64,000 bases of DNA from Caldilineae bacterium (GTDB taxonomy: Bacteria; Chloroflexota; Anaerolineae; DUEN01), in NCBI GenBank assembly GCA_011176545.1, contig DUEN01000103.1, positions 1 through 64,000 on the forward strand. The letters run 5' to 3'. Each line of letters starts with the position of its first letter. The first letter of the stretch is position 1. Both the position numbers and the translations under genes were made by a program. The notes below the pieces were generated by a model. It saw nothing but the letters and a program-made list of their open reading frames with translations. It did no database searches and had not been told where the DNA came from. Shown in pieces: positions 19,316-27,967 of this stretch.

Positions 19316-19565
19316 TGTCACGCTAAGACTGCGAGGCATCGGCGTCCGGCTGGTCACCGGATACCTCATCGACCTCGGCGGTCAGGAGATCATGCCCGGC
19401 TACGTTGTGGGGGATGGCTGGGAATCATACATCTCCCCAGGTGAGCCGGTGTACGTGGGCTCCATTCGGCTGGGTGTGACCGAGGTCCGATTTAAAGGCT
19501 CCCCCGAAGTCCTCGAACCGCTCCTGAGCCGGTTTGAGATGAAGGTGCTGCGTGCAGGCGGATGA
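19275..19565 (+). CDS. Small conserved-looking hypothetical protein overlapping both neighbours
   Basis: ORF overlaps the moaD-like end and the globin-fusion start; GVRLVTGYLIDLGGQEIMPGYVVGDGWESYISPGEPVYVGSIRLGVTEVRFKG. Confidence 0.5.
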   Translation: MRSASSRRSAAAGDVTLRLRGIGVRLVTGYLIDLGGQEIMPGYVVGDGWESYISPGEPVYVGSIRLGVTEVRFKGSPEVLEPLLSRFEMKVLRAGG

Positions 19566-19587
19566 ACAGGACGAGAGGAGGTCGGAT

Positions 19588-20493
19588 TTGAGCGGAGCGA
19601 ATGGCCACCCCTCACCGATAGAGCTTACCGGATTGATGGCTCCCCCCGAGGAACAATGGCATCATCTGCGTAGCTTCCTGGATCTCAACCAGGCCGATCT
19701 GGACGCCATGGCCCAGACGGTCGAGATCCTTCTGCGTCACGGCCCAGAATTCGTCGTAGGCGCCTACGATCATCTGCTTCACTTCGAGGAGACGGCCGCG
19801 ATCCTGGGTTGGGAACAGGGTGCCGATCCGGAGCACCTGGCCGAGCGACGACGCTTCTTCACCATCTGGCTGGCGCGCACGCTAGGCATAGACCTCAGCG
19901 ACGATATGGCCCGGTATCTGTTTCGGGCCGGCAAATACCATGCCGGGCACGGGCCACGCCGCATCCACGTCCCGGAGATCTACGTGACCGGCGCGATCAG
20001 CCTGGTGCAAGCCAGCTTCGCTCGCTACCTGGCGGCCGAGATGACCGACGCGGCCTTGGTCGCGCAGGCCCTGGCGGGATGGAACAAGCTCCTCACCATG
20101 CATCTACATCTGATGAGCGTGGGCTATCGCGTGGCGCGGGACTGGGATGACGGGGAAATCCAGGTGACGGTCACTCTGTACGGCCGGATGCGCGCCATCG
20201 CCCAAGCCGAGCGCGTGACGCTGCGCGTGCCCGAGGATGCCCGCAGCGAACATGTGCTGCGTAAGTTCTTCAACTACTTCCCCGAGGCGCGGGCCGAGGT
20301 GTTCGACGTGGACTGGGAGGACGGCTACCGATTCGATGATCGCGGGACCCCATGGATGACCGTAGACCGGGTCTATCGTCCCCGGCATAACTGGAACATC
20401 CGGCTGAACGGGCGCAATCTGGAGTACATCGGCGGGTTGATGGCGCCCGTCCACGATGGGGATGAGGTGAACATCTTCCCACCGGGCCGATAA
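19588..20493 (+). CDS. Protoglobin (globin-coupled-sensor type) domain fused to a C-terminal MoaD/ThiS-like domain
   Basis: N-terminal LRSFLDLNQADLDAMAQTVEILLRHGPEFVVGAYDHLLHFEETAAIL and YLFRAGKYHAGHGPRRIHVPEIYVTGAISLVQASFARYL (candidate proximal His). C-terminal VTVTLYGRMRAIAQAERVTLRVPEDA ... NIRLNGRNLEYIGGLMAPVHDGDEVNIFPPGR. TTG start with GAGGAGG RBS; GTG at 19552 possible. Confidence 0.8.
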   Translation: MSGANGHPSPIELTGLMAPPEEQWHHLRSFLDLNQADLDAMAQTVEILLRHGPEFVVGAYDHLLHFEETAAILGWEQGADPEHLAERRRFFTIWLARTLGIDLSDDMARYLFRAGKYHAGHGPRRIHVPEIYVTGAISLVQASFARYLAAEMTDAALVAQALAGWNKLLTMHLHLMSVGYRVARDWDDGEIQVTVTLYGRMRAIAQAERVTLRVPEDARSEHVLRKFFNYFPEARAEVFDVDWEDGYRFDDRGTPWMTVDRVYRPRHNWNIRLNGRNLEYIGGLMAPVHDGDEVNIFPPGR

Positions 20494-20509
20494 ATTCCCG
20501 GAGAGAGCA

Positions 20510-20747
20510 GTAGGGGCGCAGCACCGCTGCGCCTCATGCTCATCAAGTTAACAGCATGTGTAGGGACAGCCCTTATGGCTGTCCTGAATCTGGAGGTATC
20601 GGTAGGCAACACGATCCTCTGTAGGAGCGACCGGCCGGTCGCTCCTACATTATGTAAAGGCAATACGCGCGTTGTCTCTACGTTTCTGTCATGTATACCA
20701 ATTATGAGCGATTATCATGCAATAGGGGCGCACGGCCGTGCGCCCCT
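20510..20747. repeat. Cluster of four GTAGGGGCG-type palindromes (20510-20534, 20560-20586, 20620-20649, 20724-20747)
   Basis: e.g. TGTAGGAGCGACCGGCCGGTCGCTCCTACA (perfect 30 bp) and AGGGGCGCACGGCCGTGCGCCCCT (perfect 24 bp). Confidence 0.85.
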
Positions 20748-20799
20748 GCGTTTCTGTCGGATATGTTGAGGGCTCAGCGGCGCCGAACCCTCGCCATCA

Positions 20800-22617
20800 T
20801 CATAGGATCCCCAGCTCCTTCAGCTTGCTCTCCGGCACCACGCCGTTCTCCCAGCCGCGCGCCCGATAGTACTCCTCCAGCATCTTATCCAGCTCGCAGA
20901 CATGCCCCTTGGAGCCCGACTCCTGCGATGGCTCCTCCAGGAAGCGGGCCGGCAACGTATCGTCCTTGCCATCGAACCCGCAGAGGTTGTTATAATACCG
21001 CTCCAGGTTGTAGATCCGCTCGCCGGTCTTGAGCACATCGTCCGCGGTGAAGGGCACGCCGACGAAGGTCGAATACTGCTGGGCGTACTCCTCGGCGCCC
21101 TCGGCGAAGGCCGAGAATTTGCAGATATCCAGGCTATCGGAGAAGGCGTGCAGGTCCTGTAAGGTCTTCAACAGCTCGCCCTTGCCCTCCCAGGCCAGTG
21201 GATCGGTCTTCAGCGGGATCAGGCCCAGCTCGCTGGCGGGAGTGTAGCCGCGCAGGTGGCAGGCGCCGCGGTTGCTGGTGGCGTAGGCCACACCCATGCC
21301 TTTCAGGCCGCGCGGGTCATAGGCCGGGATCCCCATCCCCTTGACGGCCATGGCCAGCTCGGGATGGCCCAGCTTCTCCGCGGCCGCGCCCGTGCCCTCA
21401 GCCAAGATATCGCCGATCCCCTCGCGGAAGGCGATCTTGCGCATCAGCTCCACCATGCCGTGGGCATCGCCCCAGGAGAGGCCCTCGCCTTCAGCGGCGT
21501 AGCCGCGCTGGGTATATTCCATATACATGGCCAGCACATCGCCGATCTCAATGGCGTCATAGCCCCAGTCGTTGCATCGATCGATCATATAGGCGATGGC
21601 GCAGGCATCATCGTTGCCGCACATCGCGCCCAGCGACCACGCCGGCTCGTATTCCAAGCTCTCCATATGGATCTTGAAGTCGCCTTCCTTAACCTCGACC
21701 TCCTTCTTGCAGGCCACGGGACAGGCGTGGCAGGTGGGGTTCTTGACCAGGATATGTTCCTTCACCCACTCGCCGCTGATCTTCTCGCCCTTCTCGCCGA
21801 AGCTAGTCGTCTGCGCGTTACGCGTCGGCAGGGCGCCCATATTGTTGGTAATGTTCATCAGCACGTTGGTGCCGTAGACCGAGAGGCCGCCCTTGCGCGG
21901 CGCGGTTACGTTCGCCTCGTCCATGATAGTAGCCAACGCCCGTCGATGGGCCTCCCGGAAACCATCCCGGTCCTTCGGCCGTGGCCGATCCTCATGCTTC
22001 CCCCTGATGACGATGGCCTTTAGCTTCTTGCTGCCGCCCACACAGCCGGTGCCACCACGCCCTGAGGCCCGGTCGTTCTCGTTGACCCAGCAAGCGAACT
22101 TAACCAGGTTCTCGCCCGCCTGGCCGATGGCGATGATGCTCAGGTTCTCCTCGCCATGGCGCTCCTGCAGGATCTTGACAGTCTCGTGGACCCCCTTGCC
22201 CCACAGATCACTGGCGTCCCGCAGCTCGACCTGGCCGTTCTCCACGTAGGCGTAGACCGGCTTCTCCGCCTTGCCCTTAAAGACCAGCCCATCGAAGCCC
22301 GCCCATTTCAGCCGGGCGGCTGACCAGCCGCCATGATGGGAGTCAACGATGGTCCCCGTGAGCGGCGACTTGGTCACAATAGCCATGCGCCCGCTCATGT
22401 TGACATCCGTGCCGGTCAACGGGCCGGTCATGAAGCACAGGATGTTGTCCGGTGATAGGGGATCTACCTGCGGGCCGTTGTCGAACACGTACTTCACGCC
22501 CAGCCCGCGTCCGCCGATGTATTTGCGGGCGTCTTCCTCATCGATTGGCCTGTAATCGACTTTGCCTGTGGTCAGGTCGATCCAGGCCACCCGGTTGGCA
22601 TATCCGCCTAGTTCCAT
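20800..22617 (-). CDS. Aldehyde:ferredoxin oxidoreductase family protein (tungsten-pterin enzyme family)
   Basis: WIDLTTGKVDYRPIDEEDARKYIGGRGLGVKYVFD; GPLTGTDVNMSGRMAIVTKSPLTG; CHACPVACKK; AIEIGDVLAMYME; NLERYYNNLCGFDGKDDTLPARF. Confidence 0.95.
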   Translation of the reverse strand: MELGGYANRVAWIDLTTGKVDYRPIDEEDARKYIGGRGLGVKYVFDNGPQVDPLSPDNILCFMTGPLTGTDVNMSGRMAIVTKSPLTGTIVDSHHGGWSAARLKWAGFDGLVFKGKAEKPVYAYVENGQVELRDASDLWGKGVHETVKILQERHGEENLSIIAIGQAGENLVKFACWVNENDRASGRGGTGCVGGSKKLKAIVIRGKHEDRPRPKDRDGFREAHRRALATIMDEANVTAPRKGGLSVYGTNVLMNITNNMGALPTRNAQTTSFGEKGEKISGEWVKEHILVKNPTCHACPVACKKEVEVKEGDFKIHMESLEYEPAWSLGAMCGNDDACAIAYMIDRCNDWGYDAIEIGDVLAMYMEYTQRGYAAEGEGLSWGDAHGMVELMRKIAFREGIGDILAEGTGAAAEKLGHPELAMAVKGMGIPAYDPRGLKGMGVAYATSNRGACHLRGYTPASELGLIPLKTDPLAWEGKGELLKTLQDLHAFSDSLDICKFSAFAEGAEEYAQQYSTFVGVPFTADDVLKTGERIYNLERYYNNLCGFDGKDDTLPARFLEEPSQESGSKGHVCELDKMLEEYYRARGWENGVVPESKLKELGIL

Positions 22618-22954
22618 GATGCACCCCCTTTCTGGAGATCACAGACCGAACGCGCCTGATTGATTAAGGAGGCTCTGCTATCAAGGTGGCTTTTAAAAAT
22701 TGGGCAAGGGGAAAAGCGATGCAAGCACATTATATACCAACCCATCAGGCGACGCAAGGCATTTGACGATGCGGCGGCGTAACCTTTTCAGTGAAAATTG
22801 CTGCAAGGGGCTTTAAGGGGCCCTTATTCCCCGTCCCCATGAAACCCCTGAGCCAGCTTTCACTTCGCCTTCCGCGCCAAGCGTGGTAAGATATGACGAT
22901 GTAGCATGTCGCCAGAATGTAGACCTATATCGAGCAACGTCGAGGGGGAAAACG

Positions 22955-24658
22955 ATGCAGAGTGACATCCATCTCATGGTCCAATCGCGAGCTGCGTTGA
23001 GAAAGCTGGAACCCGCCGTCCAACGTCGTCTGGAGGACGCTGCCCACATCGTGGAGCGAATCTGGGCGAGGGACGCGAGTCTATGGAAAGACGAGCCCAG
23101 CCATCAAAAGATTATCCGCAACCGGCTGGGATGGCTGGATATCGCCGGGAAGATGCGAGAGCGCGTTGACGAGCTGAAGGCCCTGGCTCACGAGGTGTGG
23201 TCGGAGGGCTTTCGGGATGTCTTGCTCCTGGGCATGGGTGGGAGCAGCCTGTGCGTCGAGGTATTTCGCCAGGTCTACGGTCCGCAGCCGAACGCGCCCC
23301 GGTTATGGGTGCTGGATACCACTCATCCGGACACCATTCGCAGGCTGGAGAAACAGATCGATTTGGAACGTACGCTCTTCATCGTCTCCAGTAAGGCAGG
23401 GACGACCACGGAGACCCGCTCGTTCGAGGCCTATTTCCTCGATCAGGTCCGTAAGCACCGTGGAGAGGAAGCAGGGCGACAGTTCATCGCCATCACCGAT
23501 CCGGACACGCCATTGGCCGCGTTCGCCAGGGAGCAGCATTATCGGCATCTCTTCCTGAATCCGCCGGATATCGGCGGGCGATATTCCGGGCTCTCCTACT
23601 TCGGGCAAGTCCCCGCGGCCCTGGCCGGCATCGACATCGCCAGGATGCTCGATCAGGCGGAGGTGATGATCCAGGCGTGCAAGCCACACGTGCCCGCACA
23701 GGAGAACCCGGGAGCGTGGCTGGGCGTCATCATGGGGGAGGCAGCGCTGGCCGGCCGAGACAAGCTGACCATCATCGTCCCGCCGCAACTGGCGAGCTTC
23801 GGACTGTGGGTGGAACAGCTTCTCGCCGAGAGTACGGGCAAGGAGGGCAAGGGGATCGTGCCGATCGCTGGCGAGGAGGTGGGGCCGCCGGACGTGTACG
23901 GGGACGATCGCCTGTTCGTGTATCTGACGGTTGAGGGGGCGCACGGTCTGGATGACCGGGTGGCCGCGCTGGAGGAGGCCGGACATCCGGTGGTGTACCT
24001 GCACATGCCCGGCATCTCCTGGATCGGCGCTGAGTTTTATCGCTGGGAGATAGCGACGGCCGTGGCGGGAGCCATCCTGGGCATCAACCCGTTCGATGAG
24101 CCCAATGTGGCGGAGTCTAAGGAGAATACCCGAAAGGCGCTGGAGCGCTATACCGCGGAGGGACGTCTTCCCGAGGAGGAGCCTGCCCTGGTCGCGAACG
24201 GCGTGGCGCTCTATGGTCAGGGGGTCCAGGCGGATTCCTGGGAGGAAGCCTTGCGGGCACATCTGCGCCAGGCGCGGCCGGGTGAGTACGTTGCCTTCAT
24301 GGCCTACCTGGACTCCGCCGGCCTCTATGAGGATACATTGCAGGCGATCCGTCTGAAGGTACGGGAGGCGCTGCGGGTCGCCACTACCCTGGGTTACGGA
24401 CCGCGATTTCTGCACTCCACGGGCCAGCTCCATAAGGGCGGCCCTGACAGCGGCGTGTTCGTGCAGATCACGGACGGGGCGGAGGATCTCCCGATCCCAG
24501 GGAAGCCCTATACGTTCGGTACATTGATCGCCGCGCAGGCGTTGGGGGATCTCCAATCGTTACGGGCACGAGGCCGGCGGGTGATCCGGCTGCATCTGAA
24601 GCGGGACACGACAGAGGGCCTGGAGCGCGTCCTGCGGGCGGTAGAGGACCTAAAATAG
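22955..24658 (+). CDS. pgi: Glucose-6-phosphate isomerase (the long form otherwise found fused to transaldolase)
   Basis: VLLLGMGGSSLCVEVF; VVSSKAGTTTETRSFEAYF; YSGLSYFGQVPAALAGID; HSTGQLHKGGPDSGVFVQIT. Confidence 0.88.
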   Translation: MQSDIHLMVQSRAALRKLEPAVQRRLEDAAHIVERIWARDASLWKDEPSHQKIIRNRLGWLDIAGKMRERVDELKALAHEVWSEGFRDVLLLGMGGSSLCVEVFRQVYGPQPNAPRLWVLDTTHPDTIRRLEKQIDLERTLFIVSSKAGTTTETRSFEAYFLDQVRKHRGEEAGRQFIAITDPDTPLAAFAREQHYRHLFLNPPDIGGRYSGLSYFGQVPAALAGIDIARMLDQAEVMIQACKPHVPAQENPGAWLGVIMGEAALAGRDKLTIIVPPQLASFGLWVEQLLAESTGKEGKGIVPIAGEEVGPPDVYGDDRLFVYLTVEGAHGLDDRVAALEEAGHPVVYLHMPGISWIGAEFYRWEIATAVAGAILGINPFDEPNVAESKENTRKALERYTAEGRLPEEEPALVANGVALYGQGVQADSWEEALRAHLRQARPGEYVAFMAYLDSAGLYEDTLQAIRLKVREALRVATTLGYGPRFLHSTGQLHKGGPDSGVFVQITDGAEDLPIPGKPYTFGTLIAAQALGDLQSLRARGRRVIRLHLKRDTTEGLERVLRAVEDLK

Positions 24659-24667
24659 CGAAATAGC

Positions 24668-24699
24668 ACGGAGGGGCGATTCATGAATCGCCCCTCCGT
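24668..24699. terminator. Perfect 32-bp palindrome ACGGAGGGGCGATTCATGAATCGCCCCTCCGT between convergent pgi and osmC-like genes (repeat family B)
   Basis: Direct reading. Confidence 0.7.
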
Positions 24700-24705
24700 C
24701 TCCCG

Positions 24706-25143
24706 TCAGCCTCTCCGAGATCTCTCTTCGCCGTCTACGATTTCGAAATCACTGGTGACCTTCACGGTGGGCTTCAGCGTGTTGAGCACGGAGCAGTACT
24801 TCTCCTCGGAGAGCTGGATGGCCCGCTCTACCTTTCTCGGGTTCACCGGGCCTTTGACGATGTAGTGAAGATGGATGCTGGTGAACGCGTAGGGCGGATC
24901 CGACATCTGTTCACCCGTGCAGAGGACCTCCAGCCCCTCCATCGGCTCCCGCTGCTTGGTGAGGATCATGACCACGTCGTAGGCGGAGCAGGAGGCGGCC
25001 GCCAGGAGCAGTAGGTCGGACGGTTTCAGCCCATCCCATTCCGGCTCCCGCTCTGGCCAGCTCCCCATGACGAGCGGGTGACCGAGGGAATCCACCCCCG
25101 TCATCAACTGCGACGCGACCCACTTGACCGCTACAGTGCCCAT
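24706..25143 (-). CDS. OsmC family protein
   Basis: LGHPLVMGSWPEREPEWDGLKPSDLLLLAAASCSAYDVVMIL. Confidence 0.88.
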   Translation of the reverse strand: MGTVAVKWVASQLMTGVDSLGHPLVMGSWPEREPEWDGLKPSDLLLLAAASCSAYDVVMILTKQREPMEGLEVLCTGEQMSDPPYAFTSIHLHYIVKGPVNPRKVERAIQLSEEKYCSVLNTLKPTVKVTSDFEIVDGEERSRRG

Positions 25144-25162
25144 GAAGACCTCCTCTACATCT

Positions 25163-25190
25163 GGGAGGCGCAGCGGTGCTGCGCCCCTAC
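25163..25190. repeat. Repeat family B palindrome GGGAGGCGCAGCGGTGCTGCGCCCCTAC
   Basis: Imperfect inverted repeat matching the family at 20510 and 63328. Confidence 0.75.
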
Positions 25191-25341
25191 ATCTCTGATC
25201 TGAAATATCGCCGGGACAACGCATACATTATCCGCACCCCGGTCTGAATGCTACGTAAGGACATCATTGCTACGATATCGTCCATGTCGATATGAACGTC
25301 CGAGATATCCCGACATCTCATGCGATCAAACGTCTCCCTAC

Positions 25342-26130
25342 TCATAAGAGCTCACCACGCAGCACGGTGACGGCCTGTCCCCCCAAGATCACCCGCTCGC
25401 CGGCCAGCTGGACGCGCACGATCCCGCCGCGGGCGGACGCCTGATAGCCAGTGAGCTCTTCCTTGCCCAGTCGGGAGCCCCAATATGGGCCGAGACAGCA
25501 ATGCGCTGAGCCCGTGACCGGGTCCTCATCGACGCCTACCTGCGGGGCGAAGAAGCGAGAGACGAAGTCGTACCCGGGGGATGCCGCCCGCGCTGTGACG
25601 ATCACGCCGCGGGTCGAAACCTTCCGCAGCGCGGAGAAGTCTGGCTGCAGCTCCCGTACAGCCTCCTCTGTCGCTAACTCCACGAGGTAGTCGAAGCGGT
25701 TTCTCCCCACGTATACGGGCGAGCCCCCCAGGGCCTCGATCAACTCGTCGGGAGGCGTCGTGGGCTGTTCCGGCTCAGCCGGGAAGTCCATCTCGATCCA
25801 TTTCCCGCGGCGTTCGGCCGTGAGCAGCCCGCTCCGCGTATGAAAGCGCGCCGGCTGAGCCGACTTTAGGTATCCCGCCTCCCATAGCACATGGGCGCTG
25901 GCCAGCGTGGCATGGCCACACAGATCAACCTCGACGGTCGGCGTAAACCAACGCAGCTCGAAGCCATCGTCCACCCGGCGCAGGAAGGCCGTCTCGGACA
26001 GGTTCATCTCGCGGGCGACGTCCTGCATCCATCGCGCCTCCTTGGGCTCAGACAGGATACAGACGGCGGCTGGATTCCCGGAGAAAGCCTTATCCGTGAA
26101 GGCGTCCACCTGAAAGATCGGAAAGCCCAT
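25342..26130 (-). CDS. PhzF family isomerase/epimerase
   Basis: FQVDAFTDKAFSGNPAAVCIL; MNLSETAFL; LRWFTPTVEVDLCGHATLASAHVLWE; VDEDPVTGSAHCCLGPYW. Confidence 0.95.
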   Translation of the reverse strand: MGFPIFQVDAFTDKAFSGNPAAVCILSEPKEARWMQDVAREMNLSETAFLRRVDDGFELRWFTPTVEVDLCGHATLASAHVLWEAGYLKSAQPARFHTRSGLLTAERRGKWIEMDFPAEPEQPTTPPDELIEALGGSPVYVGRNRFDYLVELATEEAVRELQPDFSALRKVSTRGVIVTARAASPGYDFVSRFFAPQVGVDEDPVTGSAHCCLGPYWGSRLGKEELTGYQASARGGIVRVQLAGERVILGGQAVTVLRGELL

Positions 26131-26165
26131 CTCCCCTCCTCACAGATGCTAGTGATCCATAAAAG

Positions 26166-26300
26166 CACCGCAGAGACGCCGAGAGCGCAGAGACTTCGAA
26201 GTCCTGATTTAGGAATTCCCATGCATAAAGCACTTTCAGTTACGAAACTTATCTCCTCGGCAAATTTTCTCAGCGTCCTCTGCGTCTTGGCGGTCCTTTT
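26166..26300. repeat. Dispersed repeat family A, both arms (CACCGCAGAGACGCCGAGAGCGCAGAGA ... CTCAGCGTCCTCTGCGTCTTGGCGGT)
   Basis: Inverted arms about 70 bp apart. Confidence 0.7.
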
Positions 26301-26406
26301 AGGAGACTCTAACGTAGGCCTGTGCGTTGTGCGCCGCAGTATACGCCTGCTGGTGTGAGCTGTCAACGCGCTGGCGATTCGTGGATCGCCCCTCCACCGC
26401 CTGAAA

Positions 26407-27288
26407 TCACCCGATCTCAGGGCCGGCGATGGCGAATTGCCACTCGGGCCGCCCGAAAGGTCCAGAGCCTCCCAGATACATCCGCACGAAGGGGCGTTGC
26501 TCGGTAAACCCAAGATCCCGGAGGAAGGCGATCCACCCCTGCTGGTACAGCGGGACGTCCAGGATGACCCCCTTGCTTCCGATATGGCTCAAGGCAGCCA
26601 GGAGCAAAGCCCGCGCGGCCTCCTCACCCTCGGCTACCACCGGGCCGATCTGATCGAAGCGGCTCCCTGGGCGGCCCAGGCAATAGCCGACGATCTCCTC
26701 CCCTGACTTCGCGAGGAAGGCGAACTGCGGGGCCCGACGCAGGAGCGAGCGCAGGATCATCTCCCTCTCCGCGCCGAAGACGGAGGCGTCCAGGCGAACC
26801 AGCGCCGGGAACACGTCCTCGGTCACCTGATGGCAGGCGGGCGAGGAGGGAAGCGTCAGGGCATTGGGCCGACACCCCATACGCAGAAGCCGATATTCCT
26901 CCTTAAACCCCAACAGGTCATACAGTTTCCTGCCCAGCGGCGTTGCGTCCAGGCGGACCGGGCCGATATCCTGCACCGCACGGATGGCTGCCTTCAGCAG
27001 CGCCGTGCCGATGCCGCGACGCCGGTAGGCTGGATCCACGAGCGCCATGCCGATCCAGCTGAAACGCCGCTGATAGGTCACCGTCGTCACCGTCCCGGCA
27101 TCCACGCCGTCATACGCTGCCACGAAGCATCCACGAGAGCTGGCACGCAGCAGCATCTCCCAGTCGGCTTCGAGCTGATTCCAGCCGGCCGCCTCCTTGA
27201 GCCGCATCCCTAGAGGGATATCCTGGAACGTCATGGGGCGTAGGGTGATCCGCTCGATGGAGTCAGCTCGGTCCTTCCGCATCTTCAT
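26407..27288 (-). CDS. GNAT family N-acetyltransferase (probable double GNAT fold)
   Basis: ITLRPMTFQDIPLGMRL; IGMALVDPAYRRRGIGTALLKAAI; second half with IVGYCLGRPGSRFDQIGPVVAEGEEAARALL. Confidence 0.85.
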   Translation of the reverse strand: MKMRKDRADSIERITLRPMTFQDIPLGMRLKEAAGWNQLEADWEMLLRASSRGCFVAAYDGVDAGTVTTVTYQRRFSWIGMALVDPAYRRRGIGTALLKAAIRAVQDIGPVRLDATPLGRKLYDLLGFKEEYRLLRMGCRPNALTLPSSPACHQVTEDVFPALVRLDASVFGAEREMILRSLLRRAPQFAFLAKSGEEIVGYCLGRPGSRFDQIGPVVAEGEEAARALLLAALSHIGSKGVILDVPLYQQGWIAFLRDLGFTEQRPFVRMYLGGSGPFGRPEWQFAIAGPEIG

Positions 27289-27325
27289 GCCCCTATCACG
27301 CCATCCTAAATCGGCGGTAACACAG

Positions 27326-27370
27326 ACAAACGGCCGGACATCAGGTGTCTCCCTGACTCCGGCCGTTTGT
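27326..27370 (-). terminator. Hairpin ACAAACGGCCGGA ... TCCGGCCGTTTGT with nested TCAGG/CCTGA
   Basis: 13-bp stem downstream of the mevalonate-entry genes. Confidence 0.55.
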
Positions 27371-27405
27371 GACCAACTCCAGGACAACGGCGGGAAAGGT
27401 CAGCC

Positions 27406-27801
27406 TTATCTCAACTGCGGCCGAAATTTATAACCATACAGGATCTGGCCCTCAGGGCCATCCTCTTTGAGCTTACGCGTGACCATCTCCACCGGCATGC
27501 CGATCTGGACTTCCCCCGGACGGACATCCGTGAGTTGCGCCGTCACCATGGGTCCCTCCTCCAGTTTGATGAGGGCCACCGTGTACGGCACGTATTCCTC
27601 GAATCCCTCGGGGGCGTCATACATGGTGGAGAAGGAGAAGACCTCCCCACGCCCACTCAGCGCGTGGGCCGTCTGCGCCTGCTCCGCGCAATGCGGGCAT
27701 GTATCCCTCGGCGGGAACAGCACGCGGCCGCATGTATCGCAGACCTCTCCCACCAATCGGTATCTTTGCTGGCGAACGCGCCATTCACGTGCGATGTGCA
27801 T
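27406..27801 (-). CDS. Zn-ribbon/OB-fold DUF35-type acyl-CoA-binding protein
   Basis: REWRVRQQRYRLVGEVCDTCGRVLFPPRDTCPHC; GEVFSFSTMYDAPEGFEEYVPYTVALIKLEEGPMVTAQL. Confidence 0.92.
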   Translation of the reverse strand: MHIAREWRVRQQRYRLVGEVCDTCGRVLFPPRDTCPHCAEQAQTAHALSGRGEVFSFSTMYDAPEGFEEYVPYTVALIKLEEGPMVTAQLTDVRPGEVQIGMPVEMVTRKLKEDGPEGQILYGYKFRPQLR

Positions 27802-27967
27802 GACCGTGCATCCTCCTCGAGATTCGCATTTTCAGGCTGTCCCTATTCTACCGAAAAACGACTCTCATGAACTATCACTCCAGAGAGTCGTTCCCCTTTG
27901 GCAGTTTTTGACAGCTTTTACATTTGCCATGCTGCACAGGGATACACACATGGTGGTGCCATGCCCC

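Noticed and set aside
20510-20747. CRISPR-like array from clustered palindromes
   Set aside because: Units differ in sequence and spacing and there are no cas genes; these are individual palindromes, not direct repeats with spacers.
23303-24556. 417-aa minus-strand ORF
   Set aside because: Antisense to pgi, which has diagnostic motifs; no recognisable domain on the minus strand.
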